The notes under the pieces are model-generated. The model had not been told where the DNA came from and ran no database searches. It saw nothing but the letters and a program-made list of their open reading frames with translations. From CAJXZP01 sp963974475 (GTDB taxonomy: Bacteria; Bacteroidota; Bacteroidia; Flavobacteriales_G; Salibacteraceae), in the NCBI GenBank assembly GCA_963974475.1, contig CAXBCR010000001.1, positions 307,313-371,312 of the forward strand: DNA of 64,000 nt, read 5' to 3'. The position numbers were made by a program, and so were the translations under genes. Shown in pieces: positions 26,968 through 36,373 of the stretch; position 1 is the first letter of the stretch; each line of letters starts with the position of its first letter.

Positions 26968-27594
26968 TTAACTTAAATTTTGCTCGATTACGTTAAGTGA
27001 ACCTTCGCACAACAAAACTTTATTCGCATTCGAAATATCATAAGTGTTTAATTCTGAAGCCACTACAACTTTAGCACCTTTCAAATTTCGAGCCGACAAA
27101 TATATGTTTTTATTCTCTTCAGCCACAACTAATAGAGATTTTTTTCCAAGAAGTTCAAAATTGGTCAAGAACTCGGTGTAGTTTTTAGTTTTGATAGAAT
27201 CAAAACTTAAGTTCTCCATCACGATTAATTCTCCTTTTGCTAGCTTAGCAGTAAGTGCAGAACGTCTTGCAACTTTTCTTGTTTTCTTGTTCAATTTGAA
27301 ACTGTAGTTTCTAGGTCTTGGACCGAACATACGACCACCACCTCTAAACACACCAGACTTAATACTACCCGCACGAGCAGTACCTGTTCCTTTTTGTTTC
27401 TTAATTTTACGAGTACTACCCGCAATTTCAGCTCTCTCTTTTGATTTATGCGTACCTTGACGTTGGTTAGCCAAGTATAATTTAATATCAAGATAGAATG
27501 CATGTTCGTTAGGCTCTACAGCAAAAATGCTGTCGCTTAACTCAACCTTCTTTTTGGTTTCTTTTCCTTTAGTATCGAATAAAGCTACTTTCAT
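26968..27594 (-). CDS. rplD: Ribosomal protein L4
   Basis: 208 aa. The extended loop of the exit-tunnel constriction contains KIKKQKGTGTARAGSIKSGV and GGRMFGPRPRNYSFKLNKKT. The globular Rossmann-like domain follows. The start overlaps the rplC stop by 1 bp. In E. coli L4 represses the S10 operon; no matching leader is recognised here, since rpsJ is internal in this operon. Confidence 0.98.
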   Translation of the reverse strand: MKVALFDTKGKETKKKVELSDSIFAVEPNEHAFYLDIKLYLANQRQGTHKSKERAEIAGSTRKIKKQKGTGTARAGSIKSGVFRGGGRMFGPRPRNYSFKLNKKTRKVARRSALTAKLAKGELIVMENLSFDSIKTKNYTEFLTNFELLGKKSLLVVAEENKNIYLSARNLKGAKVVVASELNTYDISNANKVLLCEGSLNVIEQNLS

Positions 27595-28211
27595 TATTTC
27601 TCAACTATTACGTATGAACCATTTGATCCTGGGATCGCACCTTTCACAATTAGTACATTGTTTTCTTTATCAACCTTCAATACTTGAAGATTTAAAACTT
27701 TTACTTTCTCATTACCCATTTGGCCTGCCATACGCATACCTTTGAAAACACGAGCAGGATAAGATGCTGCTCCAATTGAACCTGGCGCACGCAATCTGTT
27801 ATGTTGACCGTGGGTTGCTTGTCCAACACCACCAAAACCGTGACGTTTTACAACTCCTTGAAAACCTTTACCTTTTGAGGTTCCAGTTACATCAACAAAT
27901 TCTCCTTCTTCAAATACATCTACCGCTACTTCATCGCCTAGTCCTAATTCGTTTTCGAATCCTTTGAACTCTGCTAATTTACGTTTTGGTGATGTGCCAG
28001 CCTTTTTAAAATGCCCTTTTAGAGCATTCGTGGTGCTTTTATCTCTAGCTTCTCCGAAACCCAATTGAACCGCTTTATAGCCGTCAACTTCTTCCGTTCT
28101 CACCTGAGTCACAACACATGGACCAGCCTCAATTACCGTACAAGGTATGTTCTTTCCATCTTCGTTGAAGATGCTAGTCATACCTAGTTTTTTACCTATA
28201 ATTCCTGACAT
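27594..28211 (-). CDS. rplC: Ribosomal protein L3
   Basis: 205 aa. It starts MSGIIGKKLGMTSIFNEDGK and contains the central extension GFQGVVKRHGFGGVGQATHG, which reaches toward the peptidyl transferase centre and holds the Gln usually N5-methylated in L3. It is one of the earliest 50S assembly proteins. Confidence 0.99.
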   Translation of the reverse strand: MSGIIGKKLGMTSIFNEDGKNIPCTVIEAGPCVVTQVRTEEVDGYKAVQLGFGEARDKSTTNALKGHFKKAGTSPKRKLAEFKGFENELGLGDEVAVDVFEEGEFVDVTGTSKGKGFQGVVKRHGFGGVGQATHGQHNRLRAPGSIGAASYPARVFKGMRMAGQMGNEKVKVLNLQVLKVDKENNVLIVKGAIPGSNGSYVIVEK

Positions 28212-28219
28212 GGTAATAA

Positions 28220-28525
28220 TTAAACTTTAATTTCTACTTCTACACCACTTGGTAATTCTAATTTCATCAGCGCGTCAACTGTTTTAGACGATGATGAATA
28301 TATATCAAGCAATCTCTTGTGGTCATTTAGTTGAAATTGCTCTCTTGATTTCTTATTCACGTGAGGTGACTTAAGAACCGTAAAAATTTTACGATGTGTT
28401 GGTAATGGAATCGGACCATTCACAACAGCGCCTGTTGACTTAACTGTCTTAACAATTTTTTCGGCTGACTTATCCACCAAATTATGGTCGTAAGACTTTA
28501 GTTTTATTCTAATCTTTTGAGCCAT
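28220..28525 (-). CDS. rpsJ: Ribosomal protein S10
   Basis: 101 aa from the ATG at 28525 (MAQKIRIKLKSYDHNLVDKS). I chose this start because an upstream in-frame ATG at 28555 would overlap fusA and add a non-family leader. It contains GPIPLPTHRKIFTVLKSPHV and SREQFQLNDHKRLLDIYS. It is a 30S head protein that also serves as NusE in antitermination. Confidence 0.98.
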   Translation of the reverse strand: MAQKIRIKLKSYDHNLVDKSAEKIVKTVKSTGAVVNGPIPLPTHRKIFTVLKSPHVNKKSREQFQLNDHKRLLDIYSSSSKTVDALMKLELPSGVEVEIKV

Positions 28526-28529
28526 GATA

Positions 28530-30656
28530 TTAGTTTTTTCCTTTAACGTTTTCAATAATTGTTTCTGCTACATTTCTTGGAACATCATCATAATGTGAAA
28601 ATTCCATGGTAGAAGATGCTCTACCCGAGGAAATGGTACGCAATGCGGTAACATAACCGAACATTTCAGATAATGGCACTTTTGCATTGATTACTTGAGA
28701 TCCATTTCTTGAATCCATTCCATCAACTTGACCACGTCTTCTGTTCAAATCACCAACAATATCACCCATGTTTTCCTCTGGAGTAACAACCTCAAGCTTC
28801 ATGATTGGCTCAAGAATTTTTGCTCCTGCTTTCGGAAATGCATTTTTATATCCTAATTTACCGGCTAATTCAAAAGATAAAGCATCCGAATCCACTGGGT
28901 GAAATGACCCATCTAATACGGTTACTTTCAAGCTTTCAACTTCATACCCAGCAAGGATACCGTTTTTCATTGCAGCTGTAAATCCTTTTTCGATTGAAGG
29001 AATAAATTCTTTCGGAATATGACCACCTTTTACAGAGTTCACAAATTCCAATCCATTTAAACCATCCTCACGAGGACCCATGGTAAATACAATATCAGCA
29101 AACTTACCACGACCACCAGATTGTTTTTTATACGTTTCTCTATGTTCAGCTGAGCCAACAATAGCTTCCTTATAAGCAACCTGAGGAGCACCTTCGTTTA
29201 CCTCAACTTTAAATTCTCTTTTCAAACGATCCACTAGAATCTCCAAGTGCAACTCTCCCATTCCTGAGATTACTGTTTGACCTGAATCTTCATCTGTTTT
29301 CACAACAAATGTTGGATCTTCTTCTGCTAATTTACCAAGACCTACTCCCAATCTATCTAAATCGGCTTGAGTTTTTGGCTCAATGGCAATACCAATAACT
29401 GGTTCTGGAAAAGACATTGATTCTAGAATAATTGGGTGTTTCTCATCACACAATGTATCTCCTGTACGAATATCTTTAAATCCTACCGCTGCACCAATAT
29501 CTCCTGCTTCCAATTCTGGAATAGCATTTTGTTTATTAGAGTGCATTTGGAATAAACGTGAAATACGTTCTTTTTTACCGGTACGCATGTTTTTTACATA
29601 CGATCCCGCTTGAATTGATCCAGAATAGTTTCTAATAAAACATAAACGACCTACAAACGGATCCGTAGCAATTTTAAATGCTAAGGCAGCCATTGGCTCG
29701 TTTAATGAAGGTTGACGAACTTCTGTTTCTTCCGTATCCGGATTGAAACCTTCTGCTTGACCATTATCTAACGGAGAAGGCAAGAAAGCCATAACCGCAT
29801 CCAATAATGTTTGAACCCCTTTATTTTTAAATGCAGAACCACACATAATTGGAGTAATGTCCATCGAAATGGTCGCTACTCTAATGGCTGAATAAATTTC
29901 TTCTTTTGTGATTGACTCTGGATCTTCAAAGAATTTCTCCATCAACGTATCGTCTGTTTCTGCAACAGATTCGATTAAGTGATTTCTCCATTCTTGAGCT
30001 TCATCCAATAACTCTGCAGGAATTTCTTCCTCCTTGTAAGTCATCCCCATATCTGCATCATTCCAAATAATGGATTTCATAGTTGTTAAATCAACAACAC
30101 CTACGAATTCAGTTTCTGAACCAATTGGAATTTGCAATGGAACTGGACGAGCTCCTAATCTTTCTTTAATCTCTTTAACAACGCCAAAGAAATCAGCTCC
30201 CATACGGTCCATTTTATTAATGAATCCAATACGTGGAACTTTATATTTATCTGATTGTCTCCAAACAGTCTCTGACTGAGGTTCCACACCAGATGACGCA
30301 CAAAACAAAGCAATAGCCCCATCCAATACACGTAATGAACGTTCTACCTCAACGGTAAAATCAACGTGACCAGGAGTATCAATAATATTTACTTTATACG
30401 CTTCAGTACTATCAATTGGTTTAGCTTGAACCGTTGGATAATGCCATGTTGTAGTAGTTGCAGCAGAGGTAATTGTAATCCCTCTCTCTTGCTCCTGCTC
30501 CATCCAGTCCATTGTTGCAGCACCATCATGTACTTCACCAATTTTATGACTCAAACCAGTATAATAAAGGATACGCTCTGTTGTGGTGGTTTTACCCGCA
30601 TCCACGTGAGCCATAATCCCAATATTTCTAGTGTATTTTAAATCTCTTGCAGCCAT
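28530..30656 (-). CDS. fusA: Elongation factor G
   Basis: 708 aa. The G domain is complete: P-loop AHVDAGKTTTTERIL, switch II DTPGHVDFTVEVERSLRVLD, NKMD and the GSAFKN G5 loop. Domains II-V follow, with the domain IV tip GSFHPVDSDALSFELAG entering the decoding site. It drives ribosomal translocation and recycling. Flavobacteria often carry more than one EF-G-like gene; this one is in the str operon, so it is the housekeeping copy. Confidence 0.98.
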   Translation of the reverse strand: MAARDLKYTRNIGIMAHVDAGKTTTTERILYYTGLSHKIGEVHDGAATMDWMEQEQERGITITSAATTTTWHYPTVQAKPIDSTEAYKVNIIDTPGHVDFTVEVERSLRVLDGAIALFCASSGVEPQSETVWRQSDKYKVPRIGFINKMDRMGADFFGVVKEIKERLGARPVPLQIPIGSETEFVGVVDLTTMKSIIWNDADMGMTYKEEEIPAELLDEAQEWRNHLIESVAETDDTLMEKFFEDPESITKEEIYSAIRVATISMDITPIMCGSAFKNKGVQTLLDAVMAFLPSPLDNGQAEGFNPDTEETEVRQPSLNEPMAALAFKIATDPFVGRLCFIRNYSGSIQAGSYVKNMRTGKKERISRLFQMHSNKQNAIPELEAGDIGAAVGFKDIRTGDTLCDEKHPIILESMSFPEPVIGIAIEPKTQADLDRLGVGLGKLAEEDPTFVVKTDEDSGQTVISGMGELHLEILVDRLKREFKVEVNEGAPQVAYKEAIVGSAEHRETYKKQSGGRGKFADIVFTMGPREDGLNGLEFVNSVKGGHIPKEFIPSIEKGFTAAMKNGILAGYEVESLKVTVLDGSFHPVDSDALSFELAGKLGYKNAFPKAGAKILEPIMKLEVVTPEENMGDIVGDLNRRRGQVDGMDSRNGSQVINAKVPLSEMFGYVTALRTISSGRASSTMEFSHYDDVPRNVAETIIENVKGKN

Positions 30657-30659
30657 CTC

Positions 30660-31130
30660 TTAAAATCTAAAATGCGAGAAAGCTTTATTAGCCTCAGCCA
30701 TACGATGTGTGTCTTCTTTCTTTTTGAAAGCTCCACCTTCTTCGTTTGCTGCCGCTAAAATCTCATCAGCTAGTTTACGGCCCATAGATTTTCCATTACG
30801 CTTACGCGCAAAAGAAATCATCCATTTCATTGCCATTGAATCTTTACGTTCTTTACGAACGGGTTGAGGTATTTGGAATGTAGCTCCACCCACTCTACGA
30901 CTTTTTACCTCCACTCCGGGGGTAACGTTCGCTAGTGCTTTGTGGAAAGTTGCTAATGCTCCTTCTTCCTCAGCCTTTTCGGCCACCATATCCATCGCTT
31001 CATAAAAAACGCGATATGCAGTACTCTTTTTCCCGCTGAACATGAGGTTATTTACAAACTTCGAAACCACCTTGTCGTTAAACTTCGGGTCCGGAGCGAG
31101 TATCCTCTCTTTTGCTCTACCTTTTCTCAT
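30660..31130 (-). CDS. rpsG: Ribosomal protein S7
   Basis: 156 aa. It contains RILAPDPKFNDKVVSKFVNN, then NVTPGVEVKSRRVGGATFQI and PQPVRKERKDSMAMKWMISF. It is a primary binder of the 16S 3' major domain, near the E site. It lies between rpsL and fusA with 3 bp to fusA. Confidence 0.99.
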   Translation of the reverse strand: MRKGRAKERILAPDPKFNDKVVSKFVNNLMFSGKKSTAYRVFYEAMDMVAEKAEEEGALATFHKALANVTPGVEVKSRRVGGATFQIPQPVRKERKDSMAMKWMISFARKRNGKSMGRKLADEILAAANEEGGAFKKKEDTHRMAEANKAFSHFRF

Positions 31131-31151
31131 AGTTGTTTAATATTCGAAGAA

Positions 31152-31529
31152 TTACTTCTTCTTTGGTCTTTTTGTTCCATACTTAGAACGTCTCTGCGTA
31201 CGTCCCTCTACTCCAGCAGTATCAAGTGCTCCACGAACGATGTGGTAGCGAACACCAGGTAAATCTTTAACTCTCCCACCTTTCACTAGCACAATTGAGT
31301 GCTCTTGCAAATTGTGACCTTCACCTCCGATATAAGCATTAACCTCGTTTCCGTTGGTTAATCTTACCCTAGCAACTTTTCTCATTGCTGAATTAGGTTT
31401 CTTTGGAGTGGTTGTATACACACGTACACAAACCCCTCTACGCTGAGGACAACTGTTAAGTGCAGCAGATTTACTTTGCTTTACTTTTTTAGTTCTTCCT
31501 TTTCTAACTAATTGCTGAATAGTTGGCAT
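31152..31529 (-). CDS. rpsL: Ribosomal protein S12
   Basis: 125 aa, first gene of the translation operon. It has the conserved TTPKKPNSAMRKVARVRLTN and GGRVKDLPGVRYHIVRG segments. Both lysines whose change gives streptomycin resistance elsewhere are present, so the sequence is of the sensitive type. It sits at the decoding centre. A good promoter lies 52 bp upstream. Confidence 0.99.
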   Translation of the reverse strand: MPTIQQLVRKGRTKKVKQSKSAALNSCPQRRGVCVRVYTTTPKKPNSAMRKVARVRLTNGNEVNAYIGGEGHNLQEHSIVLVKGGRVKDLPGVRYHIVRGALDTAGVEGRTQRRSKYGTKRPKKK

Positions 31530-31560
31530 ATATTACTTAAAATGTTGTTTTACTATAATT

Positions 31561-31580
31561 CAGTCCCTTTTAAGGGGCTG
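31561..31580 (-). promoter_or_regulatory. Inverted repeat at the rpsL transcription start
   Basis: The sequence CAGTCCCTTTTAAGGGGCTG is a near-perfect palindrome (one G-T pair) lying directly after the -7 element, where transcription should begin. In RNA it would form a short 5' hairpin; in DNA it could be an operator. Either role is inferred. Confidence 0.45.
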
Positions 31581-31610
31581 CAAATGTACATGAAAAATCC
31601 TGAAAAACAA
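31581..31610 (-). promoter_or_regulatory. Promoter of the str-S10-spc-alpha operon
   Basis: On the minus strand TTG (31608-31610), a 19-nt spacer, then TACATTTG (31581-31588). This is a very good match to the Bacteroidota consensus. No other strong promoter is evident down to rplQ, so 31 genes probably depend on it. Confidence 0.75.
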
Positions 31611-31729
31611 CACCCTGTTTTAAAATTTATTTAATTAATTGACAATAACTTATAAAAACCCACATGATGTTGTCAATTTCTTTTTAAAATTCACCCAAAA
31701 TCATTCGTTAAGAGTTGATATAAGGGCAT

Positions 31730-31737
31730 TACATTTG
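31730..31737 (+). promoter_or_regulatory. -7 element immediately before uvrD
   Basis: TACATTTG ends only 4 bp before the uvrD ATG at 31742, so the predicted transcript would start at or within a base or two of the start codon. No clear -33 element is seen. Confidence 0.45.
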
Positions 31738-31741
31738 CCCT

Positions 31742-34039
31742 ATGGAATTTTTGAACGAACTAAATGATGCCCAACGAGAGGCTGTAATTAACACCGAAGG
31801 GCCTTCAATGATTATTGCTGGCGCAGGTTCTGGGAAAACCAGGGTGCTTACTTACCGAATTGCTGCACTTTTACACAAAGGTATTCCTCCTTATAATATT
31901 CTTTCCTTAACGTTTACAAATAAGGCCGCTCGCGAAATGAAAGAGCGTATCGGTACCTTGGTGGGAGAGTCAAAAGCGAAAAGTTTATGGATGGGTACTT
32001 TTCACTCTGTCTTTGCACGTATATTAAGGAGTGAATCAGAAAAATTGGGTTACCCCAGTAATTTTACCATTTACGATACCGATGATTCCAAAAAACTTAT
32101 CAAAGCCATTGTAAAAGAAATGGGCCTAGATGATAAAGTGTATAAAACAGGAATGGTGTTGAATAGAATTTCTGGTGCAAAAAATAATTTATTGACTCCA
32201 GCCGCTTACCTCGGTAATTTAAATATCACCAAAGAAGACATGCAGTCTAAGAAACCAGAGATAGGTAACATTTATAAAACCTACAATGATCGCTTGTTTA
32301 GATCTGGCGCTATGGATTTTGACGACCTCCTATTTAATATGAATATTTTGCTTCGTGATTTTCCAGAGGTGTTGCATAAATACCAAGACCGATTTAGGTA
32401 CATATTAGTAGATGAGTACCAGGATACCAACTTTTCGCAATACGTTATTGTAAAAGCTTTGGCCGACCGTTTTCAAAACATAAGTGTGGTAGGCGATGAT
32501 GCCCAAAGTATTTACGCATTTCGTGGAGCGAGTATTCAAAACATTCTCAACTTTAAAAAAGATTATGCGGATGCGAAGACCTATAAATTGGAACAGAATT
32601 ATCGTTCTACCCAACATATTGTTAAAGCCGCCAATAGCTTGATTGAAAAGAATCAGGATCAGATTAAGAAAAACGTTTGGACCAGCAACGATGAGGGTAA
32701 TAAAATTACCGTTATGGCGGCTATGAGCGATTCGGAGGAGGCTATGGGGATTGCGCATAGTATTTTTCATAAGAAAAACACCCATCAACTGCCTTGTTCT
32801 GCATTTGCCATTCTATATCGTACCAACGCTCAATCCCGCTCATTGGAGGATGCCTTACGGAAATTGAATATTCCTTACCGAATTTATGGTGGACTTTCGT
32901 TTTACCAACGGAAAGAAATTAAAGACTTTTTGGCCTATTGCCGATTGGTGTTTAACCCTAAAGATGCAGAAGCTTTAAAACGAATTATCAATTATCCTGC
33001 ACGTGGAATTGGAAAAACCACCATGGATAAAATCACATTGTTTGCCGCACAGAACAATTTGAATTTATGGGATTTAATTCAAAACTTACATAATGCTCCC
33101 ATTCAGATTCATGCGGGTGCGAAAAACAAAATTGCAAGTTTTGTGGAAATGATTAAAGGCTTTAAAAAAGTAGCCGATAACCAAGATGCCTATGAAGCGG
33201 GTAAAATTATTGCCGCAAGCTCGGGTATTTTGAAAGACTTGCATATTGACAAAACCCCTGAGGGAATTAGCAAGCACGATAACGTTCAGGAAATGCTGAA
33301 CTCGTTAAAAGATTTTGTGGATAACCCCGAAGACCTTGCGCCTACGTTGGCCAACTTTATTCAAGATATTCCTTTGCTTACCGATAAGGATATGGATACA
33401 AAGGATGAGGATAAAAATAAGGTGACTTTAATGACCATTCACGCTTCTAAAGGGCTAGAATACAAACATGTGTATGCCGCAGGATTGGAAGAAAACCTGT
33501 TTCCTTCTCAATTATCAGTGGGCTCACGTACCGAACTGGAAGAGGAACGAAGATTATTTTATGTAGCGATAACACGGGCCGAAGAATCACTCACCATTTC
33601 GTATGCCAATATGCGCTACAAATGGGGCGATTTAATTACCACCTCTCCAAGTCGGTTTTTAAGTGAAATAGACCCGGTTTATTTGGATATGCAAGAAACG
33701 GGAACATTAAAGAAAAGAGAATCCACACGACCTACTAAAAAAGAATTTGAAAGTACCGGAAGAGCTTCATTTACCTCAACGGGGACGTATCAACCAAAAA
33801 CACCTCCTACCAACCTGACCCGGGTGAGTCAAACCGAAAAATCATCTTCAGCTCAAGGGAGTCTAGCTATTGGAGGACAATTAAATGAAGGCGTAAAAGT
33901 GCAACACGAACGCTTTGGTATTGGGACTGTTTTGCAAATAGAAGGCTCTGCACCGAATCAAAAGGTAACGGTAGAATTTATTAATTCAGGAAAAAGACAA
34001 CTGCTTTTGAAATTTGCGAAGCTCACCGTTTTAGATTGA
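31742..34039 (+). CDS. uvrD: UvrD/PcrA-type ATP-dependent DNA helicase
   Basis: 765 aa, superfamily I 3'-5' helicase. Motifs in order: Q motif LNDAQREAV, Walker A AGAGSGKTRV (about residues 26-35), Walker B LVDEYQDTN, motif III GDDAQSIYAFRGA, motif IV EQNYRST, motif V TIHASKGLEYKHV, motif VI YVAITRAEESL. A C-terminal region ending GVKVQHERFGIGTVLQIEG is the PcrA-type RNA polymerase-interacting tail. It acts in nucleotide excision repair and in removing obstacles from DNA. The last 13 codons and 24 bp of trailer are repeated twice downstream (see repeat entries), and its own terminator appears to be lost. Confidence 0.95.
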   Translation: MEFLNELNDAQREAVINTEGPSMIIAGAGSGKTRVLTYRIAALLHKGIPPYNILSLTFTNKAAREMKERIGTLVGESKAKSLWMGTFHSVFARILRSESEKLGYPSNFTIYDTDDSKKLIKAIVKEMGLDDKVYKTGMVLNRISGAKNNLLTPAAYLGNLNITKEDMQSKKPEIGNIYKTYNDRLFRSGAMDFDDLLFNMNILLRDFPEVLHKYQDRFRYILVDEYQDTNFSQYVIVKALADRFQNISVVGDDAQSIYAFRGASIQNILNFKKDYADAKTYKLEQNYRSTQHIVKAANSLIEKNQDQIKKNVWTSNDEGNKITVMAAMSDSEEAMGIAHSIFHKKNTHQLPCSAFAILYRTNAQSRSLEDALRKLNIPYRIYGGLSFYQRKEIKDFLAYCRLVFNPKDAEALKRIINYPARGIGKTTMDKITLFAAQNNLNLWDLIQNLHNAPIQIHAGAKNKIASFVEMIKGFKKVADNQDAYEAGKIIAASSGILKDLHIDKTPEGISKHDNVQEMLNSLKDFVDNPEDLAPTLANFIQDIPLLTDKDMDTKDEDKNKVTLMTIHASKGLEYKHVYAAGLEENLFPSQLSVGSRTELEEERRLFYVAITRAEESLTISYANMRYKWGDLITTSPSRFLSEIDPVYLDMQETGTLKKRESTRPTKKEFESTGRASFTSTGTYQPKTPPTNLTRVSQTEKSSSAQGSLAIGGQLNEGVKVQHERFGIGTVLQIEGSAPNQKVTVEFINSGKRQLLLKFAKLTVLD

Positions 34040-34063
34040 GATTAAAATATGGGGAATAACAAA
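34001..34063 (+). repeat. uvrD 3'-end repeat, copy R1 (the genuine gene end)
   Basis: 63 bp covering the final codons of uvrD (LLLKFAKLTVLD, stop) and 24 bp of trailer. Copies R2 and R3 follow at 37768-37830 and 39633-39695. Here the match stops after AATAACAAA, before the hairpin that both other copies have, so the accessory DNA joins between trailer and terminator. Confidence 0.9.
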
Positions 34064-34074
34064 ATATACCATCC

Positions 34075-34530
34075 TTATTGTGCAGAACAATGCATCACTC
34101 TTGAAGATTTATTAAAATATAATAGGAGCTTTCCAGAACTTCCAGAATATCGATTTAACATATTCATATATGTCACGAAAGAACTAATATAACGACTCTT
34201 AGGGTAACCAATATTTGGATCTGAAAAACTTGTTATAGTTAATTGGTGGTACTCATTAAACTCATAAGTGCCACCTCCAGAAATATCAGCATAATCAAAG
34301 AACACTTTTCCATTTTCATCAAAATGAATATACATAACGGTACCTTCCATACTAGTCCCATCGTCATCATTTTGAAGAGGAAACCCTCCAATTGTTGTAG
34401 TACTATCCAACTTCCAGAACCCTACTAATCCATCATCAGAATAGACTGCATCAGCGGGCACATCATTCTTTTTACACGCCTGAAATTGCAGCATAACAAC
34501 AATAAAGAAAAAACTATATACTCTTAACAT
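34075..34530 (-). CDS. META-like domain lipoprotein, paralogue of 36374-36835
   Basis: 151 aa. Lipoprotein signal with lipobox QFQAC (Cys19). The rest aligns with the other cassette lipoprotein at 36374-36835: GFWKLDS / AVWELDK, IHFDENGKV / IEFNGVGDI, GGGTYEF / GKGSYTI, and the end LNRYSGSSGKLLLYFNKSSR / LDHYSIEGRNLKLFYNNSKS. The pattern resembles META/HslJ-type small beta-rich domains of Bacteroidota; this is a tentative fold call. It starts 3 bp after the T9SS serine protease gene, the last gene of a four-gene operon. A role as inhibitor or surface partner of that protease is a guess from position. Confidence 0.65.
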   Translation of the reverse strand: MLRVYSFFFIVVMLQFQACKKNDVPADAVYSDDGLVGFWKLDSTTTIGGFPLQNDDDGTSMEGTVMYIHFDENGKVFFDYADISGGGTYEFNEYHQLTITSFSDPNIGYPKSRYISSFVTYMNMLNRYSGSSGKLLLYFNKSSRVMHCSAQ

Positions 34531-34533
34531 AAA

Positions 34534-36369
34534 CTATTCTTTAATAAACCTAATTTTTTCATTAGGAAACCCATCAATAATGACTTCTAAAAAATAAACT
34601 CCAGACGAATAATTAGCAACGGATATAACTTGAGAGTTTAACCCACTTTTACTAGACACCTTTTTACTCACGATTAATTGCCCAGAAAAATTATAAACAT
34701 TAACTACTATACCAGAAGCATTACCCGTAGAATAATTCAATGTAAATGAATTTACAACTGGATTTGGAAAAATACTTACACCATAATCTTTACGGTGTAA
34801 TTCTTTACTTTTAACATTAATAATATCATCCCCTTTCTTATTATTTACAACATGATTTTCACATGCCTTTATCAAAGCCTCAAATTCACCCTGAACCTCA
34901 AATCCAGTTAACAACTCAATAGAGTTTTGTGCTTCAAATAAAACATTAGCACCTGCGTGAATAATACCAGTACCTTGAATAAAATCAGAAGAAATAAATG
35001 AAGAAACATTCCAAATTGGATAATTTACATAAATCTCAGGAACACATGTCTTATAATACCCTCCATTAATTTCCTCAACATTAGAACATTTTTTCAACCA
35101 ATTTTTCAATTGCCTTTGTGGCGTTTGATCATAGTCCCAAGAAACTCCAAAGTTACCATACAGGCCCAAATCATTTGCAGGATCGCTACAGTTTAAAGGT
35201 GAGCCTCCGTATAGTTGACCTATGATTTTCCCATCATTCATAAAAAGAGGTGAACCCGAAGACCCACCCTCCGTAACCGAAAACCCATTGGTAGTTTGAC
35301 TCCAGAATACCTTCCAAAATAATCCATATTGAAGGGTTTGGTTATGGGTAGCTATTTTTTTAACGTCACCTGCTGGGTGATGTATTCCAACACCATTTGG
35401 CATGGGAGAGTTGGTAGTTGACCAACCATTAAAATATACATCGTAACCTTCTGGAAGGTTTTCCAATTCCAATAAAGCAAAATCTGAATAATCCTTATTT
35501 GCAATCACCTTAGCTGAACTTGTAGAAAAGTATTTTGGATTTCCGCTGTTCTCACATTCTACACTTTCATAGTCCCAGTGTAATACAATTGGAATACTCG
35601 GATTTGAAATCGCGTCATAATTCAACCCATAACTAGGATAATTAACACAATGATTAGCAGTTAAAAAATAAGGCTTACCATCATTACAGGAATTATTAAT
35701 CAATGACCCGGAACACAAAAAACCATCCAACAGCATTTTCGCTACTCCCCTTTTTTCATCCTGCCAGTCATCCCCTTCAGGTGTACAATTAATATTTACT
35801 TGACAATTACCTGAATTGCCATAACCTGTACCCGCTTCATTGATGAACTTATATCCGTGAATTACACCATTAATAATAAAACTAGACACGAACACTCCGT
35901 ATGGTTCATATAATTCTAAAACAACATTATCATCTATTATTAAATCTGTTGCAAAAACACTCGAATTATTCCTAGCAGAAAACCCTCCCAATAATTCAGT
36001 TTTACTCTTATTATAAACATACAGATATGAACCTGGAGCCAAATTAAAATTAGAGTATTGCAAATAAACAGATTTAGCCTCTGGGCATTCAATACCTAAC
36101 ACCCATAATTTATCCCCATTTTCAAGTGTACTCCATTCTCCATCAGTTTTCGGATTTATGGAGGTTATGTGCTTAACACCAAATCTTTTTGGTCCATTTT
36201 CTTCTGATTTATCTTTCTCAAATAAATTTACATCAATTGAAGGCATTGTTATTACCGGAATCTTCAAGTCAATTTTATGTCCCCAACTATAAGGCCTTCC
36301 TCCTACGCTCAACTGAGCGTTCGTATTTAACGCTAATAAAAGCGACATTACTATTATAATAATTCTCAT
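34534..36369 (-). CDS. T9SS-secreted serine protease, lysyl endopeptidase-like
   Basis: 611 aa. Signal peptide (cleavage after ~ALNTNAQ). A beta-rich propeptide-like region runs to ~185. The trypsin-fold domain (~190-430) has the catalytic triad His240 (YFLTANHC), Asp296 (YSDFALLEL) and Ser371 (EGGSSGSPLF), spaced as in lysyl endopeptidase-like S1 proteases, with several cysteines. A connector motif (IELLTGFEVQGEFEALIKAC) precedes the T9SS type A sorting domain (SIFPNPVVNSFTLNY to the end). It is expected on the cell surface or released. It lies in an operon S74 protein, lipoprotein, protease, lipoprotein with gaps of 3-8 bp. The specificity residue was not assessed. Confidence 0.87.
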   Translation of the reverse strand: MRIIIIVMSLLLALNTNAQLSVGGRPYSWGHKIDLKIPVITMPSIDVNLFEKDKSEENGPKRFGVKHITSINPKTDGEWSTLENGDKLWVLGIECPEAKSVYLQYSNFNLAPGSYLYVYNKSKTELLGGFSARNNSSVFATDLIIDDNVVLELYEPYGVFVSSFIINGVIHGYKFINEAGTGYGNSGNCQVNINCTPEGDDWQDEKRGVAKMLLDGFLCSGSLINNSCNDGKPYFLTANHCVNYPSYGLNYDAISNPSIPIVLHWDYESVECENSGNPKYFSTSSAKVIANKDYSDFALLELENLPEGYDVYFNGWSTTNSPMPNGVGIHHPAGDVKKIATHNQTLQYGLFWKVFWSQTTNGFSVTEGGSSGSPLFMNDGKIIGQLYGGSPLNCSDPANDLGLYGNFGVSWDYDQTPQRQLKNWLKKCSNVEEINGGYYKTCVPEIYVNYPIWNVSSFISSDFIQGTGIIHAGANVLFEAQNSIELLTGFEVQGEFEALIKACENHVVNNKKGDDIINVKSKELHRKDYGVSIFPNPVVNSFTLNYSTGNASGIVVNVYNFSGQLIVSKKVSSKSGLNSQVISVANYSSGVYFLEVIIDGFPNEKIRFIKE

Positions 36370-36373
36370 TTGG

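Noticed and set aside
14676..30641. Many 60-110 codon frames on the plus strand opposite ribosomal protein genes
   Set aside because: They lie antisense to highly conserved genes, have no family features or promoters, and arise from the codon bias of those genes.
32405..32788. Minus-strand 127-codon frame inside uvrD
   Set aside because: Antisense to helicase motifs III-IV; a shadow frame.
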